From: Verrucomicrobiota bacterium
GTDB taxonomy: Bacteria > Verrucomicrobiota > Verrucomicrobiia > Chthoniobacterales > UBA10450
NCBI GenBank assembly: GCA_003218815.1
Contig: QHON01000113.1
Location: forward strand, 1 to 14,092
Direction of reading: 5' to 3'
Length of the DNA stretch: 14,092 nucleotides
This document shows, one piece after another, positions 8,157 to 14,092 of the stretch. The position numbers and the translations under genes were made by a program. The first letter of the stretch is position 1. Each line of letters begins with the position of its first letter. The notes below the pieces were generated by a model. That model searched no databases. It was not told where the DNA came from and was given only the letters and a program-made list of their open reading frames with translations.

Positions 8157-9149
8157 TTATTCGATTTGGTAAGCGCGAATCTCGGCTTGCTGCGAACCGC
8201 GATGTGGAACAGCGACGAACAAAGTGTCTCGCTCCGGCACGAAAAGCCCCGTGCGAGCGCCCTCCGCCGTGTCGATCTTGGTCAGACCTTTATAGTTATT
8301 TGCGTCGGTTTGCTCGATGATGTCGATCTTGCCCGCGCCGCAGATCGCGTAAATGCGATGACGCTTCCTGTCATAAAAGACATCGTCGGGATCGCCGGAG
8401 ATGTCGATGTTTGCAACCACGTCACCTGATTCCGTGTTCAGCACAACGAGCTTTGATGGCATGCGGCATCCGACAAATAATCGGTGACTGGCTTCGTCGG
8501 ATGCCATCGGAAAATTTCCAAAGGCACTGTTGGTTTTCCAAGTTGCAATCACCTCGCTTGTTTCGCGATCAACCACCGCCACGTGCCGCGCGTTGGGGAC
8601 ATTCACGAAAATGCGATGCCCTTGTTTTTCTAGCTCGAATGCTTCCGGATGCGCTGCCAGTTTTATTGATCTGACGGTTTTGCCCTCTGCCGCGTTGATG
8701 ATTCCGATTCCGCCGCCGCCAAAACCCACGTAAATCCGCTTCGACGAATTGTCGTAACGGACATTGTCGGCATCGTCTTTGAAATTTATTTCTCCAATCG
8801 CCTGGTATGATTTTGCATCGTAGATCTTGCAAATTCCGCCTTTGTCATTGGCAATAAAGAGACGATCGATTTCAGGGAGATAGGCGATTCCTTGAGGCGC
8901 GCCGAGGCCGGTGATGGAATGGATTCGTTGTCCTTTCCGCAGGTCGAGGACTTCGACTGTATTGTTGCCTAAGGCGCACACGAACAATCTTTCATTCGCG
9001 GCGTCGAGATCGAGGTGGTCGATCCGTCCCTCGACGCTCGGCAGCGGGATTGTCTGCTTCAGTTGCAGCGTCTTCTCCTCCGCGTGGGCCGCGGTTGGAT
9101 AAAGGCAGAATGCCACAATTAAGCCGCCGTGTAGAAGAGAGCATCTCAT
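8157..9149 (-). CDS. Exported YncE-like beta-propeller protein
   Basis: The 330-residue product has a clear signal peptide with likely cleavage after AHA at residue 23. Six to seven propeller blades of about 40 residues follow, each with a strand pattern such as ERLFVCALGNNTVEVLDL, KRIYVGFGGGGIGIINA, HRIFVNVPNARHVAVVD and HRLFVGCRMPSKLVVLN. The opening IDHLDLDAANERLFVCA is the usual first blade of YncE-like proteins. The propeller is expected to act outside the cytoplasm as a binding module; its ligand is unknown. The gene is translationally coupled to the preceding concanavalin-like gene: its ATG (9147-9149) overlaps that gene's TGA as ATGA. It has all its blades and serves as the in-window reference for judging the shortened sister propeller at 6964-8019. 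Confidence 0.87.
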   Translation of the reverse strand: MRCSLLHGGLIVAFCLYPTAAHAEEKTLQLKQTIPLPSVEGRIDHLDLDAANERLFVCALGNNTVEVLDLRKGQRIHSITGLGAPQGIAYLPEIDRLFIANDKGGICKIYDAKSYQAIGEINFKDDADNVRYDNSSKRIYVGFGGGGIGIINAAEGKTVRSIKLAAHPEAFELEKQGHRIFVNVPNARHVAVVDRETSEVIATWKTNSAFGNFPMASDEASHRLFVGCRMPSKLVVLNTESGDVVANIDISGDPDDVFYDRKRHRIYAICGAGKIDIIEQTDANNYKGLTKIDTAEGARTGLFVPERDTLFVAVPHRGSQQAEIRAYQIE

Positions 9150-9766
9150 TTGCTGGCGTAGACGAAGTTGTCGAATTCGGTGACACTGTCAGCCTTTGTC
9201 CAAACGCCGACCTTGCCGGCAGCCTTAAACGTATCGTCGTCCCATTCAATCGCCTTTCTCCCATCGAACGTGACTGTGAAATGATTGCTCTTGAAATCGA
9301 CACGCAAAACGTGCCACGCGCCCGACGAGACTTCCATCTTCGTACGCTTTTTCTCTGTGCGCTTGCCTTTGATTGTGTGGTAAATAGTCACGTTGTTCTC
9401 GAGGGCATTGGCGCGAGCAATGTAATAATTGTTCACGTCCTGTAGTCGCCAGATCACGCCGCCCGCTTCGTCTTCCTTGCCAGCAATCGGCTTGAACTTC
9501 ACTTCAACAAATCCGTCTTTGATGTTCGTGCCGTTCTTGAAACACACCGGGAAAGTCGCCTGGCCGGATTGCTTCAAGACGTTCGGTTTGCTCGGAGCCG
9601 AATCGTCTTTTTCGATCGTCCATTTCGCGGTGCCGCTTCCGGTTTGTGCCGCCGTCCAGCCTGGAGGCGGCACGCCTGCTTTCATGTCGTCAAAGTTTAC
9701 TGTCTCAGCGGCGGCGAGACCCGTTGCCATGGTCGTCACAATCATCGTGAAGAGCGATGCCTTCAT
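9146..9766 (-). CDS. Exported concanavalin-like (DUF1080/GH16-related fold) protein
   Basis: The 206-residue product begins with a typical signal peptide (MKASLFTMIVTTMATGLAAA, cleavage near 20). The start at 9766 was chosen because the longer reading from 9823 would overlap the upstream DUF1259 gene and add a non-hydrophobic leader before this signal. The mature part has a beta-sandwich pattern: FVEVKFKPIAGKEDEAGGVI, then WRLQDVNNYYIARANALENN, GAWHVLRVDFKSNHFTVTFD and a closing GKVGVWTKADSVTEFDNFVY. These are hallmarks of LamG/DUF1080-like jelly-roll domains that bind or cleave carbohydrate. No catalytic ExDxxE of true GH16 enzymes is visible, so a binding role is more likely than hydrolysis. 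It sits 22 bp after the DUF1259 gene and overlaps the next propeller gene by ATGA. Confidence 0.8.
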   Translation of the reverse strand: MKASLFTMIVTTMATGLAAAETVNFDDMKAGVPPPGWTAAQTGSGTAKWTIEKDDSAPSKPNVLKQSGQATFPVCFKNGTNIKDGFVEVKFKPIAGKEDEAGGVIWRLQDVNNYYIARANALENNVTIYHTIKGKRTEKKRTKMEVSSGAWHVLRVDFKSNHFTVTFDGRKAIEWDDDTFKAAGKVGVWTKADSVTEFDNFVYASK

Positions 9767-9788
9767 AATTCCGCGATCTGATTTGAGG

Positions 9789-10700
9789 TTATGGCAATGG
9801 CGAACTGACTTGAAGCAATCCACCGACTAACAGCGCGCCTTTGATGGCTTGCGCTAAATCCTTGGCCGCACCTTTGCCCCAGTAATGGAAGAATAAAACC
9901 CGCGGTTCTTCGTGGGTCATGTGTGAATGAATCCCGACGATACAGATGCCACCGACGCGAAGGGCCTTAAGACACGGTTGCAATTCATCTTCGGTCACTG
10001 CGAAGTCTCCATCGACAACGGCATTCTCATCTGTTCCAGCAAACGCCGCCCAAGTGTTGACGCCCATATCTTTGGCGACCTCAATTCCATGCATTTTCGC
10101 CGGGCGACCGATCGTAAATTTCACCATCCCGTTATTCACTTCGCCGCTCATCCCGAATATCTCATTCAGAGGTGCCGCTGAGATCGAACCTTTCTGCTGC
10201 AACGGACTTGAACCAAACGAATCTTTCGGTTGGGGATTTGCCGTGCGCGCTTCCTTGATCTTGTCGTAAACCTTCCGAACTGCGGTCGCAAGCTTATCCA
10301 CCTCTCCCCTGCCTTCGATGTGCATGAAGTACACTTTGGGGTGATCGAAGAAGAAATGGTTGTGCAGCGCGGTCACGCTCAATCCATTGTCCAAGGCAAC
10401 GGACATCACCGGATTTACTTCATCTTCGAAGAGAACCGTGTCGCCCATCACTATCGCCTTGTCGCTTTCGCCCTTAAATGCGGCCCAAGTGCCTAATCCC
10501 ATGAATGGTGGCATCGGCCATCCATCGACAACCACTTTCACGTCGTCGCGCGGGAAAGTGACTTTATAAACACCTTCCTTCTCATTCATCTTTCCCTTGA
10601 GGCCGGTTAATTCGTCGATGCGCGCCGTATTGAGACCGGCCGCGACAGATGCAGTAATGAACGCGGTGAAGATTAAGCCGGCGGTAACAATTTGTTTCAT
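9789..10700 (-). CDS. Exported two-domain DUF1259 (LppY/LpqO-like) protein
   Basis: The 303-residue product has a signal peptide (cleavage after about residue 20, ASVA) and two related domains of the DUF1259 family, named after the mycobacterial lipoproteins LppY and LpqO. Domain 1 has MGLGTWAAF near residue 67 and ALHNHFFFDHPKVYFMHIEG at about 111-130. Domain 2 has MGVNTWAAF near residue 217 and GIHSHMTHEEPRVLFFHYWG at about 256-275. The His/acidic clusters (HNH...DHP...H and HSH...EEP...H) recur at equivalent places and could form two metal or ligand sites, which is inference. Family function is unknown. It is the first gene of the four-gene exported cassette and is divergent from chrB, with about 115 bp between them. 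There is no lipobox Cys, so it is probably soluble in the periplasm or secreted. Confidence 0.88.
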   Translation of the reverse strand: MKQIVTAGLIFTAFITASVAAGLNTARIDELTGLKGKMNEKEGVYKVTFPRDDVKVVVDGWPMPPFMGLGTWAAFKGESDKAIVMGDTVLFEDEVNPVMSVALDNGLSVTALHNHFFFDHPKVYFMHIEGRGEVDKLATAVRKVYDKIKEARTANPQPKDSFGSSPLQQKGSISAAPLNEIFGMSGEVNNGMVKFTIGRPAKMHGIEVAKDMGVNTWAAFAGTDENAVVDGDFAVTEDELQPCLKALRVGGICIVGIHSHMTHEEPRVLFFHYWGKGAAKDLAQAIKGALLVGGLLQVSSPLP

Positions 10701-10731
10701 GATTTTCTATTGTTGCCCCCTCTTTGAGGCC

Positions 10732-10744
10732 CTGTACGTGACAG
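10732..10744. promoter_or_regulatory. Small inverted repeat in the divergent DUF1259/chrB intergenic region
   Basis: The intergenic region holds CTGTACGTGACAG, an exact inverted repeat with 4-bp arms (CTGT and ACAG) and a 5-bp centre. It lies 31 bp upstream of the DUF1259 start and about 80 bp upstream of the chrB start, where an operator serving both directions could sit. The arms are short enough to occur by chance. The spacing is not that of a proteobacterial LexA box (CTGT-N8-ACAG). A TATACG hexamer at 10794-10799 could be a weak -10 element for chrB, but no -35 with good spacing is seen. Confidence 0.2.
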
Positions 10745-10815
10745 TGTTTCGCATCGGAACTGCAAGTTGGATGTAAGCGCAGGGACGACGTGCTATACGT
10801 ATTTCATTCTAGGCA

Positions 10816-11721
10816 TTGATCGTATGCGCGCAACCTCCTGGCTTCTCCTTCTCTACAGCCTTCCGACTCGCGGTCTGGCGCAGGTTAAAAAAGATCGGCG
10901 CCATCCAAATTAAAACGTCGACATATCTGCTGCCGGATAATCCGCCGCAATATGAACATTTCCAATGGTTGACCCAGCAGATTCGAGATTTTGGCGGCGA
11001 CGCAACCTTGGTTCGCGTTCAAGAAATCGAGGGATTATCGAATGAGAAACTGATTGCGCTTTTTAACCGCGCCCGTGACGAAGAATACGGCGTGATCAAA
11101 AAGTCGTTGCATGGCTTTTTGACACGCGGCAGAAAAACCGATCCCGAGACAAAGGCGGCAGAACTTGAACGTCTCACGCGTCAGTTCCGAGCAATCCGTG
11201 ATATCGATTTTTTTCAGAGCGCGCGAGGACAGGACGTGCAAATGCTGCTGCGACGCGCTGAAGGCGCACGGAAGAAAACGCTGCCGCGCCTCGACCCGAA
11301 AAATTACCGCGGCAAAACCTGGCTGACACGACCTCGTCCCGAAATCGACCGTGTCGGATCAGCATGGTTAATCCGCAGATTCATCGATCCTCGAGCTAAG
11401 TTTGTTTTCGCCGCGGTAGTTCCGCCGAATCGCGAGGTCCTTCCGTTCGACATGGTGGACGTAGAGTTCTCCCATCATGGCGATTGCTGCACATTCGAAA
11501 CACTGATTCGACGCTTCGGCATCGAGGACAAGGCGATCAGAAAAATCGCCGAAATGATTCATGATGCCGATCTCGAAGACGAGAAGTTCCAGCGCTCAGA
11601 GTGCATCGGTATTGATCGCGTCTTGAAAGGTTGGGCAAAAGAGGGATTGCCCGACGGGGAGATCCTTCGTCGCGGGTTTGAGTGTTTTGACGCGCTTTAC
11701 TCATTTTTGCAAAAGCGATGA
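10816..11721 (+). CDS. chrB: ChrB chromate-resistance regulator/accessory protein, probably frameshifted at its 5' end
   Basis: The long reading frame encodes the ChrB N-terminal domain from RLAVWRRLKKIGAIQIKTS onward. It continues with STYLLPD and the charged helical segment, then the Chrome_Resist C-terminal domain with DRVGSAWLIRRFIDPRAKFV near residues 178-197, SHHGDCCTFETLIRRF near 219-234 and EMIHDADLED. ChrB senses chromate or aids ChrA, the exporter encoded directly downstream with an ATGA overlap. In this frame the only start is a TTG at 10816, and the first 16 residues do not resemble ChrB. The expected beginning, MRATSWLLLLYSLPT, is encoded from an ATG at 10824 in another frame, which stops at 10911-10913. 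The frames must join near 10862-10872, and several residues of the LP-to-VWRR spacer are missing. A frameshifting deletion or sequence error is likely, so the gene may be damaged. Confidence 0.85.
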   Translation: MIVCAQPPGFSFSTAFRLAVWRRLKKIGAIQIKTSTYLLPDNPPQYEHFQWLTQQIRDFGGDATLVRVQEIEGLSNEKLIALFNRARDEEYGVIKKSLHGFLTRGRKTDPETKAAELERLTRQFRAIRDIDFFQSARGQDVQMLLRRAEGARKKTLPRLDPKNYRGKTWLTRPRPEIDRVGSAWLIRRFIDPRAKFVFAAVVPPNREVLPFDMVDVEFSHHGDCCTFETLIRRFGIEDKAIRKIAEMIHDADLEDEKFQRSECIGIDRVLKGWAKEGLPDGEILRRGFECFDALYSFLQKR

Positions 11722-13058
11722 AAGCGAACTCCTTACAGGAAAGAACGACAGAGCTATCGCGCCGTGGGCAGTCTCCCACATTTCGAGAAGCATTCCGCTT
11801 TTGGCTGAAGCTGGGATTCGTCTCCTTTGGCGGACCGAGCGGCCAGATCGCGATGATGCACGCGGAGCTGGTCGAAAAGAAAAAATGGATCGGCGAAGCG
11901 CGATTTCTTCACGCGCTGAATTTTTGCATGCTGTTGCCCGGACCGGAGGCGCAACAACTGGCGATTTATATTGGCTGGCTGCTGCATAAAACACGTGGCG
12001 GCATCATCGCCGGTACCCTTTTCGTCATTCCATCAATTCTTATCCTCTGGGCGCTTAGCTACGTTTACGTCGCTTATGGGAATATTCCCTGGATTGCGGC
12101 GATCTTTTACGGATTAAAACCAGCCGTGCTCGCGATCGTCGCCGCTGCGGTTATTCGCATCGGTCGAAGAGCCTTGCAGACTAGTATGATGTGGGTGATC
12201 GCGGGTGCGGCATTCATTGCGATCTACTTTTTCCGCGTGCCGTTTCCTTTGATCGTCGTTAGCGCGGGCGTGCTTGGATTTGTCGGTGGAAGAGTTTGGC
12301 CACAATATTTTTCTGTCGCGGGCGATGACGCTCCATGCTCGACACCTTCCGAGAGCGACGATGCTTCAGAGCACACACGTCCGTTACTCTTGCGGGTGCT
12401 AAAAGTTTGCGCGCTGTCGATCTTACTTTGGTGGCTTCCAATTGCGCTCGCCGGAATTTTGCTCGGCACGCAGCACACGATCTTTCGTGAAGGAATCTTT
12501 TTCAGCAAAGCGGCGCTGGTGACATTCGGCGGCGCCTACGCAGTGCTGCCGTACGTTTCACAACAAGCGGTCGAGAATTATCAATGGCTTGGCGCCGGAC
12601 AGATGCTCGACGGTCTTGGCCTCGCCGAGACAACGCCCGGACCCCTCATCATGGTCCTGCAATTTGTCGGATTTCTCGGCGCGTGGCACCAGCCTGGTAA
12701 CCTAACGCCGCTTCTCGCCGCCACACTCGGTGCGCTCATCACGACGTGGACGACCTTTGTGCCGTGCTTTCTCTGGATTTTTCTTGGCGCGCCATACGTT
12801 GAAAAATTGCGCGGGAACGAGTCGCTCACATCGGCTCTCTCAACGGTCACTGCCGCCGTCGTCGGTGTGATTTTGAATCTCGCCGTCTGGTTTGGCTTGC
12901 ATGTCATTTTTCCCGCGACCGGACGCGTAGATTGGTTTGCGCTTGTGATTTGCGCGGTTGCATTCGTCGGAATGCTCCGCTGGCAATGGAACATTGTTCC
13001 CGTCGTACTCGGCAGCGGATTGCTGGGGCTGACCTACACGCTGGCGGGTTTCCGTTGA
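11718..13058 (+). CDS. chrA: ChrA chromate transporter (long-chain, two-domain form)
   Basis: This 446-residue inner-membrane protein of the CHR superfamily exports chromate from the cytoplasm. It is the long form, with two homologous halves. The N-terminal half shows LGFVSFGGPSGQIAMMHAEL at about residues 32-51 and LLPGPEAQQLAIYIGW at about 72-87. The C-terminal half shows the matching ALVTFGGAYAVLPYVSQQA near 265-283 and ETTPGPLIMVLQFVGFLGAW near 304-323. A hydrophilic, acidic linker (about residues 203-224) separates the halves. Its ATG overlaps the chrB stop as ATGA, so the pair is probably one transcript. The gene appears intact even though chrB upstream looks frameshifted. The 47 bp after its stop, up to the convergent unknown gene, show no hairpin terminator that I can recognise. 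Confidence 0.95.
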   Translation: MKANSLQERTTELSRRGQSPTFREAFRFWLKLGFVSFGGPSGQIAMMHAELVEKKKWIGEARFLHALNFCMLLPGPEAQQLAIYIGWLLHKTRGGIIAGTLFVIPSILILWALSYVYVAYGNIPWIAAIFYGLKPAVLAIVAAAVIRIGRRALQTSMMWVIAGAAFIAIYFFRVPFPLIVVSAGVLGFVGGRVWPQYFSVAGDDAPCSTPSESDDASEHTRPLLLRVLKVCALSILLWWLPIALAGILLGTQHTIFREGIFFSKAALVTFGGAYAVLPYVSQQAVENYQWLGAGQMLDGLGLAETTPGPLIMVLQFVGFLGAWHQPGNLTPLLAATLGALITTWTTFVPCFLWIFLGAPYVEKLRGNESLTSALSTVTAAVVGVILNLAVWFGLHVIFPATGRVDWFALVICAVAFVGMLRWQWNIVPVVLGSGLLGLTYTLAGFR

Positions 13059-13105
13059 AAACACCGAGGCTCAATGTCCACTGCGTCCACGGTCGATACG
13101 AAATA

Positions 13106-13549
13106 TTATCCCGCCGGTTTCAAGCGATCGCACTCCGCTTCGTAGTCTTCAATCAGCTTTAGAATTTTGGATTGAAAAGCATCCTGCGCGGAGTAGACCG
13201 CTCCGATTGCTTCAGCAAACGTCCTTTGCTTAAGCTCCTCCTCGATTGTTAAGCTGAGCTCGGCGAGTTTTTCGATATTGGCGCGTGAATGAAACTCCAG
13301 CTCCTTAAGCTTGGAGAGGACCGCGAGCGATTTCTCCAGCTGTGTCGGATCTGCCGGTTGCGCTGGCTTCGCAGCCTCAGCAGTCTTAGGAGCGGGACTC
13401 TCCTCGGTGACCGCCTGCTTTTGCTTGGCCGGTTGGGCCTTGCCGCTCCGCTGGGGGGCTGTAGCGCCATCTTTTGCAACGTCCTTGTGCTTGTGATGCT
13501 TCTCTTGAACGACTTTCTTGGCGTGCGCGACGTTTCGTGGATCTCCCAT
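13106..13549 (-). CDS. Hypothetical protein with Lys/Ala/Pro/Gln-rich linker and helical C-terminus
   Basis: I do not recognise this protein. From the ATG at 13549 it has 147 residues: a basic N-terminal segment (MGDPRNVAHAKKVVQEKHHK), a low-complexity linker rich in Ala, Lys, Pro and Gln (about residues 21-70), and a C-terminal region of about 75 residues with a strongly helical, heptad-like pattern (LEKSLAVLSKLKELEFHSRA, then EKLAELSLTIEEELKQR). There is no signal peptide, membrane segment or Cys cluster; a single Cys lies near the end. An alternative TTG start at 13594 would add 15 residues and leave only 15 bp after the cupin gene, and I cannot decide between the starts since neither has a clear ribosome binding site. 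It probably forms one transcript with the cupin gene. The coding case rests on the open frame and the structured C-terminus. Confidence 0.6.
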   Translation of the reverse strand: MGDPRNVAHAKKVVQEKHHKHKDVAKDGATAPQRSGKAQPAKQKQAVTEESPAPKTAEAAKPAQPADPTQLEKSLAVLSKLKELEFHSRANIEKLAELSLTIEEELKQRTFAEAIGAVYSAQDAFQSKILKLIEDYEAECDRLKPAG

Positions 13550-13609
13550 CAATTTATAGACGGTTTTCAAAGGCCAATCGGCCGTATCTCGCAAATGCGT
13601 CCGACCAGG

Positions 13610-13957
13610 TCACTTCTCCGCCTCGCCGCCTTCCGGGCCGTAAAAGAAAACCCAGAGCGCAAGGTCGTCGCTGAAGTTTTCAAAACGATGCTCCATTCCC
13701 GCTGGGACAAACAAGAAATCGTGCGGCCCAAACTTCCGACGCTCGTCGGCGCAGAAAAAATCGCCCGTGCCGCGGATAACAACATAGATTTCGTCACGCG
13801 TGTGCGGAGTTTGCGGATCGCTACCGCGAGGCGCGTAAAGTTTGACGGTAAGTGTCCCATGCTGGAACAGCGCGATGGACCGTTCCCGTTGCGACTCCGG
13901 TAAGTGCGCCTCCGCCTCTCTGGCACCGATCGCCCGCGAAGAGACCAGATTGCTCAT
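13610..13957 (-). CDS. Small single-domain cupin protein
   Basis: This 115-residue protein folds as one cupin barrel. Motif 1 reads TPHTRDEIYVVIRG, with H52, E56 and G63 at the spacing expected from HxH(X)4E(X)6G, although the first His of the HxH pair is Thr50. Motif 2 reads HDFLFVPAGMEHRFEN, with P85, G87, H90 and N94 at canonical places and His79 where Gly is usual. The remaining H52, E56 and H90 could hold a metal ion with a three-residue shell. Such small cupins act as dioxygenases, isomerases or ligand sensors; the sequence does not tell which. The start at 13957 lies only 3 bp after the TAA that ends the preceding minus-strand reading frame, suggesting operon structure. The hypothetical gene follows downstream. 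Confidence 0.85.
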   Translation of the reverse strand: MSNLVSSRAIGAREAEAHLPESQRERSIALFQHGTLTVKLYAPRGSDPQTPHTRDEIYVVIRGTGDFFCADERRKFGPHDFLFVPAGMEHRFENFSDDLALWVFFYGPEGGEAEK

Positions 13958-13960
13958 GGG

Positions 13961-14092
13961 TTAGATGACGATGTTGTAATCGTACTTCTTTCGATTGTCG
14001 ATCTTTAGAACTTTCCAACGGATGTTGTCGGGATCGCAACGATGTATCTATTTGATCGTAGCTTCACCGGTTGGCGAAGTTGCCGGTTCATT
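13961..14092 (-). pseudogene. 3' end of an unidentified gene at the right edge, interrupted by an in-frame TAG
   Basis: Reading the complementary strand from the window edge gives NEPATSPTGEATIK, then TAG at 14048-14050, then in the same frame DPDNIRWKVLKIDNRKKYDY and a TAA at 13961-13963. The second segment looks like the last strands of a folded domain, has no start codon of its own, and ends 3 bp before the cupin ATG, as expected for the true end of an upstream operon gene. The TAG may therefore be a nonsense mutation, a frameshift nearby or a sequence error. Equally, the first segment may be a genuine protein tail and the second a chance open stretch. Only about 43 codons are visible, so no family can be named. 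Confidence 0.3.

Noticed and set aside
9767..9823. Upstream start at 9823 for the concanavalin-like protein
   Set aside because: It would overlap the DUF1259 gene by 35 bp and place a polar 19-residue leader before a complete signal peptide starting at 9766.
10732..10744. LexA/SOS box
   Set aside because: The CTGT and ACAG arms are separated by 5 bases rather than the 8 of the proteobacterial LexA box, so I list it only as a weak inverted repeat.
13821..14039. Minus-strand open frame of 72 codons over the cupin start
   Set aside because: It overlaps the cupin gene in another frame, is Arg/Gln/His-rich and has no recognisable pattern; the cupin reading has clear motifs.
1..14092. CRISPR arrays, IS elements, tRNA or rRNA genes, prophage signs
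   Set aside because: I saw no regularly spaced repeats, transposase or integrase motifs, terminal inverted repeats or RNA gene signatures in the window.

Overview
The window looks like a chromosomal stretch of a moderately GC-rich Gram-negative soil-type bacterium. It carries a tripartite RND exporter with an outer-membrane TolC-type channel and several Sec-type signal peptides. Most starts lack a clear Shine-Dalgarno sequence. The protein style and gene mix (long-chain ChrA, ChrB, DUF1259, YncE-like propellers) would fit Verrucomicrobiota (Chthoniobacterales-like) or a similar soil lineage. That placement is an inference with low to moderate confidence. I see no tRNA, rRNA, CRISPR, IS element, integrase or phage gene.

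Left part (1-1438). On the minus strand a short ChrB C-terminal-domain protein (569-994) overlaps by 28 bp the start of an MFS transporter (from 596) that runs off the left edge. Eighteen bases away and divergent is a half-size EamA/DMT-type membrane protein (1013-1438).

Centre left (1468-6937). A compact plus-strand operon encodes a complete tripartite efflux pump: TolC/CzcC-like outer-membrane factor, HlyD/CusB-like adaptor and a 1012-residue RND permease. Both internal junctions are ATGA overlaps. The permease keeps the TM4 Asp pair but has Glu where the essential TM10 Lys of AcrB is expected.

Centre right (6964-10700). Four minus-strand genes encode predicted exported proteins. In transcription order they are a two-domain DUF1259 (LppY/LpqO-like) protein, a concanavalin-like/DUF1080-like protein, a YncE-like beta-propeller, and a second propeller that seems to lack about 20 residues of one blade. 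No enzyme for a named pathway is recognisable, so their joint role is unknown.

Right part (10816-14092). Divergent from the exported cassette is a chrB-chrA chromate-resistance pair with an ATGA overlap. The chrB 5' end appears frameshifted: its conserved N-terminal strand is read in another frame from an ATG at 10824. Convergent to chrA are a minus-strand cupin gene, a downstream gene of unknown function with a Lys/Ala/Pro/Gln-rich linker and a helical C-terminus, and the 3' end of one more gene at the window edge, apparently interrupted by an in-frame TAG.

Taken together this is an efflux and metal/oxyanion-resistance neighbourhood. Two ChrB-type proteins are each paired with a different exporter (MFS or ChrA), and an RND pump plus an uncharacterised exported cassette lie between them.
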